A stretch of 64,000 nucleotides of DNA from Hirschia litorea (GCF_042665075.1 NZ_JBHTBR010000002.1:1240001-1304000); one strand, 5' to 3'. Counted from the first letter of the stretch, positions 7,732 through 16,825 are shown. The notes: generated from the letters alone by a model not told the origin. Made by a program: numbers and translations.

Positions 7732-8109
7732 ATGCGCACGCTCGCAATCACTCTAGCAACGTCTACACTTATATTAGCGGGATGTGGAACAATCACCCCA
7801 GTAAACAACCACTCTACTCATGTACCAATCATAAAGGAAGGCGACGTTGCTGTAGCTATACTATCTTCGTTGCGCTACCTCAAATGGGATATTTTAGAAC
7901 AAGGTGAAGGTTTTTTTATAGCAAAAACCATGCACAAGCAAAAATCCGCAACTGCAAAAATATCATATACTAATTCTGACTATAGCATTGCCTATGTGGC
8001 TTCTAAAGGTCTGGGAGGAAGAACCAATAATTCAGTATGGAAGCGTTGGGTGCACGCTCTTGATACTGACATTCGTATAGGCCTCGGTTTGCCAACAATC
8101 CCAGGATAA
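7732..8109 (+). CDS. small lipoprotein, first of a paralogous pair
   Basis: A 125-residue lipoprotein: signal peptide with lipobox LAGC (Cys18), then a domain with IKEGDVAVAILSSLRYLKWDILEQGEGFFIA, a beta-rich middle (ATAKISYTNSDYSIAYVAS) and a helical end with WKRWVHALDTDI. The layout matches a family of small proteobacterial lipoproteins that carry a SYSI-Y-DS strand and a W-x-x-x-L-x-x-DI end; function unknown. GGGGAG precedes the start. Its neighbour 43 bp downstream shares the pattern, so they arose by duplication. Both lie between the two halves of a dispersed repeat. Confidence 0.8.
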   Translation: MRTLAITLATSTLILAGCGTITPVNNHSTHVPIIKEGDVAVAILSSLRYLKWDILEQGEGFFIAKTMHKQKSATAKISYTNSDYSIAYVASKGLGGRTNNSVWKRWVHALDTDIRIGLGLPTIPG

Positions 8110-8151
8110 TTCAATCATCATAACAACTTTAAAATACGCTCAGGATTCATT

Positions 8152-8610
8152 ATGAAGACCCTTGTATCAACAACCCTTATTGCACTTACTTTTATCTCAT
8201 TAGGGGCCTGCTCCACATCAAGCAATGAAGCCATCCGAACAATATCAAACTCTCCAGTAGGTGTAGGTTCAACAAAAGAAATAGTTGGGAAAGCCGTACG
8301 TACATCACTTACTGCTCGCCTTTGGATAATAGAATCAGAAACAGATAACAGTACAATAGCCAGTATCACATCAGATGGCGGTAGAATGGCCAAAGTCATG
8401 GTGACCTACACAGCTGATAACTTCAGTATTGAGCGCCTCGATTCGCACCATTTTGGTTACAATGAGAAACGCAATCAAATCTCAGCACGTTACAATCGTT
8501 GGATTACCAATATTGAGCATGATATTATGATCCGTACAGGTATATCACCTGAAGTAGCTAATACTCATGTTTACAAGGCTCGCGCAGCGACGGCTGCGGC
8601 AAGCAAATAA
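8152..8610 (+). CDS. small lipoprotein, second of a paralogous pair
   Basis: A 152-residue lipoprotein with lipobox LGAC (Cys20). The body aligns with the preceding gene product: KAVRTSLTARLWIIESE, then MAKVMVTYTADNFSIERLDS, then ARYNRWITNIEHDIMIRTG. The extra length is a Ser/Thr-rich stretch after the lipid cysteine and an Ala-rich tail. It probably sits in the periplasmic face of a membrane. Function unknown. It ends 20 bp before the right block of the dispersed repeat, which suggests that the pair entered as one cassette. Confidence 0.8.
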   Translation: MKTLVSTTLIALTFISLGACSTSSNEAIRTISNSPVGVGSTKEIVGKAVRTSLTARLWIIESETDNSTIASITSDGGRMAKVMVTYTADNFSIERLDSHHFGYNEKRNQISARYNRWITNIEHDIMIRTGISPEVANTHVYKARAATAAASK

Positions 8611-8630
8611 CATTCAAGCTAATTAACTTG

Positions 8631-8774
8631 CGCAGATTTGCGGCCTACTTACCTGCTGGGGCCCGTGTGCAGATCGGGTCTTGGCTATCACTGCCAAAAA
8701 TCTGTGTGCTTCGCGCCCTGATTTTACGAAGAATGCTTATACTCTCGCATCAGAAATGGTGGCAGAGGTTTTGG
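8631..8774. repeat. dispersed repeat, copy 1, right block
   Basis: These 144 bp match 61685-61828 with only two differences (8710 and 8764). Past the end the two copies diverge, but CGCTCATATC recurs in both a few bases later. In one forward frame both differences are silent and the frame closes as an acidic-to-basic peptide with ASEMVAEVLAHG, so the block may be the end of a decayed gene. I do not recognise the element. Confidence 0.9.
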
Positions 8775-8891
8775 CGCATGGGGGCGCTCATATCAGCGCA
8801 CCGAGAAGACTTTAGTCAGTATTTAAAACAGATTCACAAACGCAAAATTCTCCAAATGGTATAACTATGATAAATATTTGGAATTTAAGAC

Positions 8892-8924
8892 AAAAAAAGG
8901 GCGACGAGTGCTTTGCTCGTCGCC
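8892..8924 (-). terminator. intrinsic terminator downstream of hisG
   Basis: GGCGACGAG and CTCGTCGCC form a perfect 9-bp stem with a 7-nt loop. On the minus strand it is followed by a run of seven T residues, so it best serves the leftward hisS-hisZ-hisG operon, whose last stop is about 140 bp away. The forward side has only a short T-run. Confidence 0.85.
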
Positions 8925-9064
8925 TTTGTCAGGGTCTTCTAAGAACGTTTCCTCCCCGAAACGCAACCGCGATGCGGTTATGCATACTTTATTGTCCATA
9001 AATGCATGACCGTCAACACATTCTTGCCTCTTTTGTTAAAAAAAGTTCGCAAAACTATGTTCCG

Positions 9065-10015
9065 TTACGTCAACTCTTGCAAAAAGCTATTAAAAACAAG
9101 GTTCTCAGACTCATATATATATTCCAACTTTTGCACGCTCACAGGCGCTCCACCCAGATTTGCCAAGGCACGTGAGACATTCTGCACTTCATTATGTGGG
9201 CAGAACGCCTCTCCATTTGGGAATATCCGCGCACTCTCCATGCAGAAGATATTTTTCAAGTCGGACTCAGAAACACCATTTTGGAATTTCACGAGACTCA
9301 ACTGCTTAGCACGTTGACGTGCCTCAATATTATCAAGCAAGCCGCGCAATGTCGCTAACGTCGTCTCATTCCAATCGGCATTCTTGCTTGCGGCCAATTG
9401 CGCTTGGGAGGCAAGAATTTCACCATCGCCAATAATTTTCAGCCCATTCGCGGTCAAAGTAGACCCCGTTGAGGTGATATCCACGATTAACTCAGCAGCG
9501 CCCGTTGCGGGTGCACCTTCGGTCGCCCCGGCACTCTCGACAATGCGATAATGCCCCACTCCCGTCTTAGCAAAAAACTCACGCGCAAGCCGCAAATACT
9601 TCGTTGCCACCCGCATTCTTTGGCCTGTGCGTTCCTGATAATCAGCGCCCACTTCATCAAGATCAGACATGCTTTCAACATCGATCCAACTTTGGGGAGC
9701 CGCCACAATAAGACGCGCAAAACCAAAGCCTAAAGCTTTGAGGAGATGAACATCATTTTCCATTTTGGTGGGCGCTTTTTCACGCAATAAATCTTCACCC
9801 GTCACACCAAGGTGAATTTCACCATTGAGCACGCCGCGCGCAATCTCACTCGCTGACATAAGGCGCATCTCAACACCTTCCACGCCACGAAGTTCGGCAG
9901 AATATCCCCGGTCTCCATTGGTTTGCTTCAGCTTAAAACCAGCCTCAGCTAGATATTCTTCGGTCTGCTCTTTTAAACGTCCCTTGGAGGGAATTGCGAG
10001 GATTAGCTTGCTCAT
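9065..10015 (-). CDS. hisG: ATP phosphoribosyltransferase catalytic subunit HisG
   Basis: A 316-residue enzyme catalysing the first step of histidine synthesis, joining PRPP and ATP. PSKGRLKEQTEEYLAEAGF opens the protein and VDITSTGSTLTANGL (about residues 167-181) is the PRPP-binding loop. The start ATG follows AAGGAGG and overlaps the hisZ stop by 4 bp. The length exceeds the short HisG form (about 210-230) that works with HisZ, yet the C-terminal 80 residues do not resemble the ACT-like feedback domain of the long form, so it appears to be an alphaproteobacterial variant. It is the last gene of hisS-hisZ-hisG, followed by a terminator. Confidence 0.96.
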   Translation of the reverse strand: MSKLILAIPSKGRLKEQTEEYLAEAGFKLKQTNGDRGYSAELRGVEGVEMRLMSASEIARGVLNGEIHLGVTGEDLLREKAPTKMENDVHLLKALGFGFARLIVAAPQSWIDVESMSDLDEVGADYQERTGQRMRVATKYLRLAREFFAKTGVGHYRIVESAGATEGAPATGAAELIVDITSTGSTLTANGLKIIGDGEILASQAQLAASKNADWNETTLATLRGLLDNIEARQRAKQLSLVKFQNGVSESDLKNIFCMESARIFPNGEAFCPHNEVQNVSRALANLGGAPVSVQKLEYIYESENLVFNSFLQELT

Positions 10016-11154
10016 TGGCCCGCCTCCTTGTTCAAGACACAGCAAATACGATCCGAACGTAGCGCAACACCAAAAGCATTTGCAGAAATCGCACCATTGG
10101 ACAAACCCGACACAAGCCCGTCATAGCGTCCACCTGATGCTATCGGCAGCGATGCGCCAAGAGCTTCATGCGTGACCTTGAAAACCAGCCCGTCATAATA
10201 ATCAAACCGACGACCAAACTCTGAATCAAATACAGATTTATCAACCATTGGCGCACGCAACTTTTCCAAGGCATCCAATCTTTCCGAATATTCGCTCAGC
10301 GCCTTATCCAACTTCACACCAGCCGCTTTTGCGATCTTAGCAATCTCATCCACTGCCTGACGTGCCGGTACTCGCAAATCAAGAAACGACGTTATAGCTT
10401 GGCGCGCTTTATCAGACGGACCGTCTCCATTCTCAGAAAGAGACCGCAAACGCTTGGCTATATCGCCCGCATCACGTCCCCCTACGGCTGAAATGCCCGA
10501 CACAGCAAACACTTCTTCCACAGCTGCCCGCGCCTCATCTTCATCTAAAGCAGACAAAGCCGAAGCCAAGGGTGAGCGTTGAGACGGCTTACCTGCCGCG
10601 TCCATCAATTCACGTGGACCATGCTTGCGATTAAACGCTTTGCGCAAACGTGCAGGCCAAGGCGCGGAAAGTTTTAGCGCATCAATCAGCGCGTAAAACA
10701 AAGCACTATCCCCAAACACAAGCTCACCACCCGAAATGCCGGTATTTGTCAGCGTTTCCAGTGTCAGCGCTAACCCCTCAGCATCTTCTTTGGGACCATT
10801 CTTACTGCCAAACCACTCAAACCCTGTTTGGTCAAACTCTATATCATCGCCCGAACCAGCTTGAGGAAAACGATACACAGACCCAGAATAAAGATAGCGT
10901 TTTGCTTCAAGATTACCGCGTGCAACTTCTAGCGCGATAGGCGCTGTCATGTCTGGACGCATACAAAACTCTTCACCATTGGGCGCATTGAAACTACACA
11001 AACGCCCGCGAACGCTCTCCCCCGTAAGCTCAAGCAACACAGAGGCTGGCAACACATTTGCGGGCTGGATTAAGACAGCATTTTTGTTGGATGGGCTATT
11101 GGCAAGATTTTTCTCAAGCGTTTGCGCCATCTCGATTATTTGTTTGGTTTTCAT
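10012..11154 (-). CDS. hisZ: ATP phosphoribosyltransferase regulatory subunit HisZ
   Basis: A 380-residue class II aminoacyl-tRNA synthetase-like protein that partners HisG and confers histidine feedback. It keeps the fold landmarks (FCMRPDMTAPIALEVAR; YLYSGSVYRFPQAGS; GGRYDGLV near the end) but lacks the anticodon-binding domain of real HisRS. It overlaps hisS by 4 bp at its start and hisG by 4 bp at its end, so the three are probably translationally coupled. Confidence 0.95.
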   Translation of the reverse strand: MKTKQIIEMAQTLEKNLANSPSNKNAVLIQPANVLPASVLLELTGESVRGRLCSFNAPNGEEFCMRPDMTAPIALEVARGNLEAKRYLYSGSVYRFPQAGSGDDIEFDQTGFEWFGSKNGPKEDAEGLALTLETLTNTGISGGELVFGDSALFYALIDALKLSAPWPARLRKAFNRKHGPRELMDAAGKPSQRSPLASALSALDEDEARAAVEEVFAVSGISAVGGRDAGDIAKRLRSLSENGDGPSDKARQAITSFLDLRVPARQAVDEIAKIAKAAGVKLDKALSEYSERLDALEKLRAPMVDKSVFDSEFGRRFDYYDGLVFKVTHEALGASLPIASGGRYDGLVSGLSNGAISANAFGVALRSDRICCVLNKEAGQ

Positions 11155-12653
11155 GCGTTATTGGCCTCCACAACGGCCTTAATTTTTGCAGCAAAGTCTG
11201 CACGTGTCGCTTCAAATTGCCCAGGGCGTGCTTCGCGCCATTCAGCATTGTCGGAAATATTGGCTGCTGCTTTCGCACCTGCTACCAAATCTTTCACCGT
11301 TACAATCCCTGCCTCGCGCTCTTGATTGCCCACAATCACAACTGCTGGCGCACGGCGACGGTTGGCATATTTCATTTGGGCCTTCATACCTGATGTCCCA
11401 AGATACACTTCCGCCTTCACGCCAACCGCACGTAATTGCGCAGCGATTGCGCAGTAATCTGCCATATGCTCGCGCTGCAAAGCCAACACAACAACAGGCC
11501 CATCAGATTTAGGCTCACCCTCATCTTCTGCCGCCAACACTGCAGCAAGGCGCGATACACCCACAGAAAACCCAGTGGCTGGCACCAACTCACCCGTAAA
11601 GCGCGCGATCAGATCATCATAACGACCACCGCCGCCCACAGAGCCAAAGCGCATTAAACGCCCTTTTTCGTCTTTAAATTCTTTTAGCAACTCAGCTTCA
11701 AATACAGGCCCGGTATAATATTCCAAACCACGCACAATAGCTGGATCAAATGTAGCCATTTCATCCGTCACGCCCAAAGCTGTCAGAATTTCATGAATAG
11801 CATTCAGGTCTTCTAGACCTTGCGTTCCAATTGCATTTTGTCCAGCGATTGCGGACAACGCATTTAATGTTTCTGAACGCGTACCACGACCAGCTTTCGC
11901 AAACTGCAGCAATGTATCAATTGAAGCCGCATTCAAGCCTGCACCGTCTGTAAAGTCACCGCTTTCATCTTTGCGACCAGCACCCAAAAGCTCCGTAACA
12001 CCTTCTGCTCCCAAGCGATCCATCTTATCCAATGCACGCAACACAATTAGACGTTTATTTGGATCAGCGACGTTTGCAGCCTGCATCACTCCATCAAGCA
12101 ATTGACGTGTATTCACACGGATTGCGTAATCGCCAACCGCCGCGCCACATGCCTGCATTGCTTCAGATGCAATTGCGATCATCTCAGCATCAGCAGCTGG
12201 CCCCGCAGCACCAACAGCATCCGCATCACATTGTGTAAACTCGCGGAAACGAAACGGCCCCGGCTTCTCATTGCGATATACCGGTCCCGCTGAATAGCGC
12301 CGAAATGGTTTTGGAATCTCATTCCAGTTTTCTGCAACAAATCGCGCAAGTGGCGCTGTGTGATCATAGCGCAATGCCATCCATTGCTCATCATCATCTT
12401 GAAGCGCAAACACACCTTCATTTGGACGGTCTGTATCTGGCAAGAATTTACCCAGCGCATCGACATATTCAAATGGACCTGTATCGAGCGCTTCAAATCC
12501 CCAGCGCGCATACACCTGCGTAACCTGCTCGACGAGATGATGCTCAGCTGCAATCAAATGGGCACGTTTATCTTGAAAGCCACGCGGTTTGCGTGCTTCA
12601 GGACGAACAGTTTCGTTTGATGAGATTTCTGAGGAATTATCTGAAGTCGACAT
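11151..12653 (-). CDS. hisS: histidyl-tRNA synthetase
   Basis: A 500-residue class II synthetase. A variable Ser/Glu-rich start is followed by PRGFQDKRAH, motif 2 FRRYSAGPVYRNEKPGPFRF (about residues 117-136), the His-binding GLEYYTGPVFEAELL and GGGGRYDDLI, motif 3 ATGFSVGVSRL, and a C-terminal anticodon-binding domain (about 395-500). It charges tRNA-His. It heads the operon and overlaps hisZ by 4 bp. The grouping with hisZ and hisG links histidine supply to its use in translation. Confidence 0.97.
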   Translation of the reverse strand: MSTSDNSSEISSNETVRPEARKPRGFQDKRAHLIAAEHHLVEQVTQVYARWGFEALDTGPFEYVDALGKFLPDTDRPNEGVFALQDDDEQWMALRYDHTAPLARFVAENWNEIPKPFRRYSAGPVYRNEKPGPFRFREFTQCDADAVGAAGPAADAEMIAIASEAMQACGAAVGDYAIRVNTRQLLDGVMQAANVADPNKRLIVLRALDKMDRLGAEGVTELLGAGRKDESGDFTDGAGLNAASIDTLLQFAKAGRGTRSETLNALSAIAGQNAIGTQGLEDLNAIHEILTALGVTDEMATFDPAIVRGLEYYTGPVFEAELLKEFKDEKGRLMRFGSVGGGGRYDDLIARFTGELVPATGFSVGVSRLAAVLAAEDEGEPKSDGPVVVLALQREHMADYCAIAAQLRAVGVKAEVYLGTSGMKAQMKYANRRRAPAVVIVGNQEREAGIVTVKDLVAGAKAAANISDNAEWREARPGQFEATRADFAAKIKAVVEANNA

Positions 12654-12837
12654 AGGTATAAACAGCCATTCTATATGAACACATCCTTCCTTATGAAAAA
12701 TGTGTGAGCGTGGCGTAACCTAATGAAAGCGATCGAGCAACTCAACTCCGCGTTTGACACCATATAGCCGCATTTTTTGTTTATATATTGGCACATTGTT
12801 TGCTGTCTCTTAAGGAAACAACGTCAAGGTACTAACT

Positions 12838-13350
12838 ATGATGAAAAACTTCTCCCCAAGTTCTGCTATAAAATCACTAATTTTAGCGACATCTCTTTGC
12901 GCGACAAGCTTTACAGCCTTTGCAGGCCCAAGCTCGCAAGATGCACGCATGCTAAATATTATTGCGACAGACCTTATCCTAGCCGCAAAAGACGCTGAAG
13001 CACGCGCACAGGCCTACCCATCACTGGACGCCCCTGAAATTTCACAAGACTTTGTGGATTATATGCAGCGTTTTGGCTTAAGCGCATCTCGTTTGTCCAA
13101 TCTTATGGAGCGTGTGAACGGCCCTGTAGACATGCAATGTATCTTCCGAGGCATGGCCAAAGAAACAGGCGATCAACTTTTTGCAATCAGCCAAGCCAAA
13201 ACAGGCTATGAGCAAGCTCAAGCGCTAAATCGTATTGTATCAATGTTGGACGATGCAGCTCTTGTATCTAAAGCTGCCGAACAAACGCTCGCAAATGGCA
13301 CAACACCAATTACGAACAAAACCGTCATCGGTTCATGTCCCGCTGAATAA
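12838..13350 (+). CDS. exported helical hypothetical protein
   Basis: A 170-residue protein with a signal peptide (residues 1-29, cleavage near AFAGP). The mature part is almost all helical, with two Cys residues (Cys101 and Cys167, approximately) that could form a disulfide. I do not recognise the family. The start has two adjacent ATG codons behind AAGG. It is transcribed alone, divergent from hisS. Confidence 0.7.
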   Translation: MMKNFSPSSAIKSLILATSLCATSFTAFAGPSSQDARMLNIIATDLILAAKDAEARAQAYPSLDAPEISQDFVDYMQRFGLSASRLSNLMERVNGPVDMQCIFRGMAKETGDQLFAISQAKTGYEQAQALNRIVSMLDDAALVSKAAEQTLANGTTPITNKTVIGSCPAE

Positions 13351-13411
13351 GCGGACATAAGCCTCACACTGCTTATGTGAGGACTATATTATCCAAATTA
13401 AAAATGAACTC

Positions 13412-13435
13412 CCAGTCCTGATAATTCAGGACTGG
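13412..13435 (-). terminator. perfect 10-bp hairpin, candidate terminator
   Basis: CCAGTCCTGA and TCAGGACTGG pair perfectly around a 4-nt loop. On the minus strand a T-rich tract begins 6 nt after the stem, so it could end transcription of the small membrane protein gene; on the plus strand no T-run follows. The delay before the T-run makes this uncertain. Confidence 0.5.
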
Positions 13436-13450
13436 TGAATATGGACCGCT

Positions 13451-13558
13451 TTAAGCGACTCCAAGCCCTGCGAACATTGCGCCGAGCGTTAGTGACGACG
13501 CAACAAACACGCCTACCCAGCGGCTCATTCCAATAGTCATCAAATCAAACATACGCAT
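13451..13558 (-). CDS. candidate 35-residue single-pass membrane protein
   Basis: A short frame reads MRMFDLMTIGMSRWVGVFVA and continues as one hydrophobic segment to GLGVA, then stop. The composition (Arg/Trp before a 19-residue Ala/Gly/Val/Leu helix) is that of a small inner-membrane protein. GTAGG is upstream and a perfect hairpin lies 16 bp after the stop. No homologue is known to me; it is reported because it is too short for usual gene callers and is bracketed by plausible signals. Confidence 0.4.
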   Translation of the reverse strand: MRMFDLMTIGMSRWVGVFVASSLTLGAMFAGLGVA

Positions 13559-13667
13559 ACCTACACTTCATTCTTTTCGTTAAACAAATTAACAGGGAGC
13601 GACGCTCTCTATACTAATTCACACAAATGAAAATAGCATAACGAACGCTGCGCTAATTTGTTCCAGT

Positions 13668-15803
13668 TTATTGGGTGACTGTTTTAACGACCAACCCTGC
13701 TGTCAGGATTTGCGGTAAAATCTGAACATCACCCTCTGGTGGGTAGTATAGATACAACGGAACTCCGGCACGTTTATGGCGAGCAAGCTCATTTGCGATA
13801 ATTTCATTGCGATTTGTCCAATCAGCAGTCAGAAAAACAACGCCCTGCTCAGCAAATGCCTCTTTCACCTTGTCATGGTGCAAAGATGTGCGCTTATTCA
13901 TCTGACATGTCACACACCATCTCGCCGTAAAGTCTACAAATATGGGCGTTCCGGCTGCGCGCAATTCTTCAACATATTCTGGAGACCAATCACCGGTTTT
14001 CACTTCGACACCAGATTTAGTTGTCACCGAAGTGGATGCTGATTGAAGAGATGTTGACGTCCCTCCGGTCAGGACAAAGGGCGATACGAAGGAAACGATC
14101 AACAACAATGCGCCAAGCACTTTTACAAGCTTGTTTGCATTTGGCCGTGATACCAACCATAGCACAAATCCAATCGCGACAGCTGCGGTTAAAACGATAA
14201 TCGTTGAGTCAACGCCTTTTTGACCCGCAAACACCCAAAGCAACCAAATTGCGGTCAGGAACATTGGGAAGGCTAAAACCTGTTTCACAATATCCATCCA
14301 CATACCTGGCTTTGGCATTGCTTTGGCCAATCCCGGCACAAAAGATAGCAAAACAAAAGGTGCCGCTAACCCAGCCCCCATAACAATGAGGAATAAAAGC
14401 ACGACCCAAGCAGGCTGACTGACGACCGCTCCCAGAGAGGCAGCAAGCAATGGGCCGACACATGGCGCGCCTACAACAGCCGCCAACAAGCCCGTAAAGA
14501 AAGCACCTGCAACACCTGATTTGTTAGCGAGGTTTGATCCAACACCCATCACAGATGAACCGATTTCAAACACACCAAGCAGGTTTAACCCAACAAGATA
14601 CATTAACAAAGCAAGCCCAAGCACCATGGGAGGATACTGTAATTGGAACCCTAGCCCAGCCTGCTCACCCGCAGCACGCAGCACTAACAGGACGATACCT
14701 ATCGCAATGAAGCAGGTCAGCACACCTGCAAGATAACCAATTCCGTGAGACTTTAAGTGGCTTTCGCCTTTTTGCGCGGCATGTGCCAATCCATTGGCCT
14801 TAATTGTCAAAACAGGCAACACACACGGCATTAAGTTCAGGATTAAGCCACCCGCAAATGCCAATCCCAGCCATGTCAATATTTGACCAATGCCCGCAAC
14901 CGGCGCAATGCTTACGCCTTCTTTATGCGTTGTTTTCACACTTGTTTCATCTGTCCCTGCGAGAATTTCTCCCGCTTGGGCTGCCACCTTCATCGCAAAT
15001 CGTGATCCATCTTTTTGATCAACCACAACAATACCTTCAATTGGCATTGGTTCGATTTTTGTCAAAGACGACAGTTGAAGGTCTAGCGTCCCTCCATTGG
15101 GCCCAACCCTCAGATTTTGCTCAGGAAAATGCTCAATTTCATGTTCATAGGGGTAGAACCTAACATGGTCCGCACCCTCAAGTGTTGCAGCAAATGCATC
15201 ATCAGCAATGGATAAACGAAGCGTATCTTCACCCGCGAGTGTCGTGCTCGCCTGCCCCGTCATATCCACTGGGCTAGCTTCAAGCGCTGCCGCAATCAAG
15301 CGTCCATTTTCTTCAGATGCTTCTGGCATATCAGAAACTGGCAGCACGAGATCAATATCAGCATCTTCCCAAATACAGATATCCAAACATATTTGATACT
15401 CAGCTTTACCCGCCATTACGAGCATATCACCCGCTTGCAAATTGTCGGGCGCAATTATCTCAAAAGGAAGAACCAATTGGTCCTCATAGCCGTAATTCAT
15501 GAGCGTTTCTAGCGGGATCGTGTGCGGTGCAGGCCAATAAAACTCACCCGTTTGCGCATCGCCAGTCACATTCCAATTAATGCTCGGTGCAATTCCAGCA
15601 TCACCCGCATTGCGCCAATATACATGCCAGCCTTCATCAATATCCAGCTTTAGAGCCGCTAAAAAGCGATCCCCCGGTGCGATAGATTTACGCTCTGATA
15701 TGATTTCAACAGTTGCATTTCCAGCATCTACTGGGTCCGCATTCGCTGTTAAGCCTGTCATCATACTCATGAGAACAGCTAAGAATGAAATAAACGCGCG
15801 CAT
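13668..15803 (-). CDS. ScsB/DsbD-type thiol:disulfide interchange protein
   Basis: A 711-residue membrane protein. After a signal peptide (MRAFISFLAVLMSMMTGLTANA) comes a periplasmic DsbC-like domain with paired cysteines (CLDICIWE, as in ScsB), then eight or so membrane helices (about residues 310-600) with the two redox cysteines in LMPCVLPV and GAPCVGPL, then a C-terminal thioredoxin domain with WCVTC (residue 629 onward). It passes electrons from cytoplasmic thioredoxin to the periplasm. The frame is open upstream, but the ATG before RAFISF gives a proper signal peptide. It is downstream of sapC with a terminator between them. Confidence 0.95.
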   Translation of the reverse strand: MRAFISFLAVLMSMMTGLTANADPVDAGNATVEIISERKSIAPGDRFLAALKLDIDEGWHVYWRNAGDAGIAPSINWNVTGDAQTGEFYWPAPHTIPLETLMNYGYEDQLVLPFEIIAPDNLQAGDMLVMAGKAEYQICLDICIWEDADIDLVLPVSDMPEASEENGRLIAAALEASPVDMTGQASTTLAGEDTLRLSIADDAFAATLEGADHVRFYPYEHEIEHFPEQNLRVGPNGGTLDLQLSSLTKIEPMPIEGIVVVDQKDGSRFAMKVAAQAGEILAGTDETSVKTTHKEGVSIAPVAGIGQILTWLGLAFAGGLILNLMPCVLPVLTIKANGLAHAAQKGESHLKSHGIGYLAGVLTCFIAIGIVLLVLRAAGEQAGLGFQLQYPPMVLGLALLMYLVGLNLLGVFEIGSSVMGVGSNLANKSGVAGAFFTGLLAAVVGAPCVGPLLAASLGAVVSQPAWVVLLFLIVMGAGLAAPFVLLSFVPGLAKAMPKPGMWMDIVKQVLAFPMFLTAIWLLWVFAGQKGVDSTIIVLTAAVAIGFVLWLVSRPNANKLVKVLGALLLIVSFVSPFVLTGGTSTSLQSASTSVTTKSGVEVKTGDWSPEYVEELRAAGTPIFVDFTARWCVTCQMNKRTSLHHDKVKEAFAEQGVVFLTADWTNRNEIIANELARHKRAGVPLYLYYPPEGDVQILPQILTAGLVVKTVTQ

Positions 15804-15952
15804 ATATAAAATCCGAACTCGTAATAAAGCTATTGATGGAAGGCCAACATCCACGCCTTCTTCTGAAATCATTAGATATGTCAAACAAACAGCATGCACT
15901 AGCCACTTAACAAAGACGTGAAGGCAATTGGCAAAGCTGTGAACTCCACAAG

Positions 15953-15985
15953 CAAAAAGGCCGGACACATCATGCATCCGGCCTT
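15953..15985 (-). terminator. intrinsic terminator downstream of sapC-like gene
   Basis: AAGGCCGGA and TCCGGCCTT form a perfect 9-bp stem with an 11-nt loop. On the minus strand T residues follow directly. It lies 24 bp after the SapC stop and before the DsbD-type gene. Confidence 0.88.
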
Positions 15986-16009
15986 CTCAATATCGAATTA
16001 ATTTTTTGC

Positions 16010-16825
16010 TTAGGAAACTGGGCCTTGAGCAGCTGAAGTCTGATCAGCTTGCAGACGGCGCATAGCGCGCTGGATCACGCGTGGCCAGTTAAGCAAAGAT
16101 ACCATGTGAGCATAAACAGCTGGCAATGCACCTGCTTCTTTTAGCTCTGCGAATTTTGCACTGTCCAAAGCGTTCAGTTTTTCTTCTGAAACAGCAAAAT
16201 AGTCAGCGATTTTTTGTGGCTGACCTTCTTGACCATTGGCATCACGTGGCGTGAAGGAAACTGTTTTTTGTTCAAGCAAACCAGCTTCTTCCATCATTTT
16301 CACGAATTCAGCAGTCGCACGACGCTGACGCTCAAACTCTTTACAGAATTCCATAGCATCTTGAGTGAATTTTGAAGGTTGGTCACCTTCAAAGAACGGT
16401 ACGTCTGGCTGATCTGAAACCATTGGTGCAGTCGTATCAACACAAAGCAATAGACGGTCTGCTGCTTGGTCTGCAGCAAATACGAAAGGATAACGACGTG
16501 CGAATGCAGGCACATAGTGATCTGGGTCAGGGATACCCTGATCGCTTACAAATTCGTTTTCGCCTTGGCGCACACCCGTGACAGCGACTGGTGTTTTCTC
16601 TTCACCCACAAAGATGATTGGGTAAGAAGTAGACGCAATACCAAACTCACTTACTGTGACTGGGATAGCGTGCGCAGAACGCAAGAATGTAAACGGGTTT
16701 GTTACTTGCTTCACACCAAGGTTTTTGTGTGCTTCAAGCGTCAAAGGTACTGGGTTGTTGTAGAATAGAACGTTACCTGAAAGTTCTGATCCTTGGGGCT
16801 GAGCGCCACCATTGTTGCTGTCCAT
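16010..16825 (-). CDS. SapC family protein
   Basis: A 271-residue soluble protein of the SapC family. The typical path is clear: an N-terminal FYNNPVPLTLEAHKNLGVK, then FLRSAHAIPVTVSEFGIAST, YPIIFVGEE, YVPAFARRYPFVFA, LLLCVD, FFEGDQPSKFTQDAMEFCKEFE and a C-terminal part. The family was named for S-layer work in Campylobacter, but in alphaproteobacteria its role is not well fixed; it is often near TonB receptors and oxygenases. CAGGAG precedes the start. Confidence 0.93.
   Translation of the reverse strand: MDSNNGGAQPQGSELSGNVLFYNNPVPLTLEAHKNLGVKQVTNPFTFLRSAHAIPVTVSEFGIASTSYPIIFVGEEKTPVAVTGVRQGENEFVSDQGIPDPDHYVPAFARRYPFVFAADQAADRLLLCVDTTAPMVSDQPDVPFFEGDQPSKFTQDAMEFCKEFERQRRATAEFVKMMEEAGLLEQKTVSFTPRDANGQEGQPQKIADYFAVSEEKLNALDSAKFAELKEAGALPAVYAHMVSLLNWPRVIQRAMRRLQADQTSAAQGPVS

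Noticed and set aside
12661..12837. Histidine attenuator or T-box upstream of hisS
   Set aside because: No His-rich leader peptide, T-box core or terminator/antiterminator pair could be seen.
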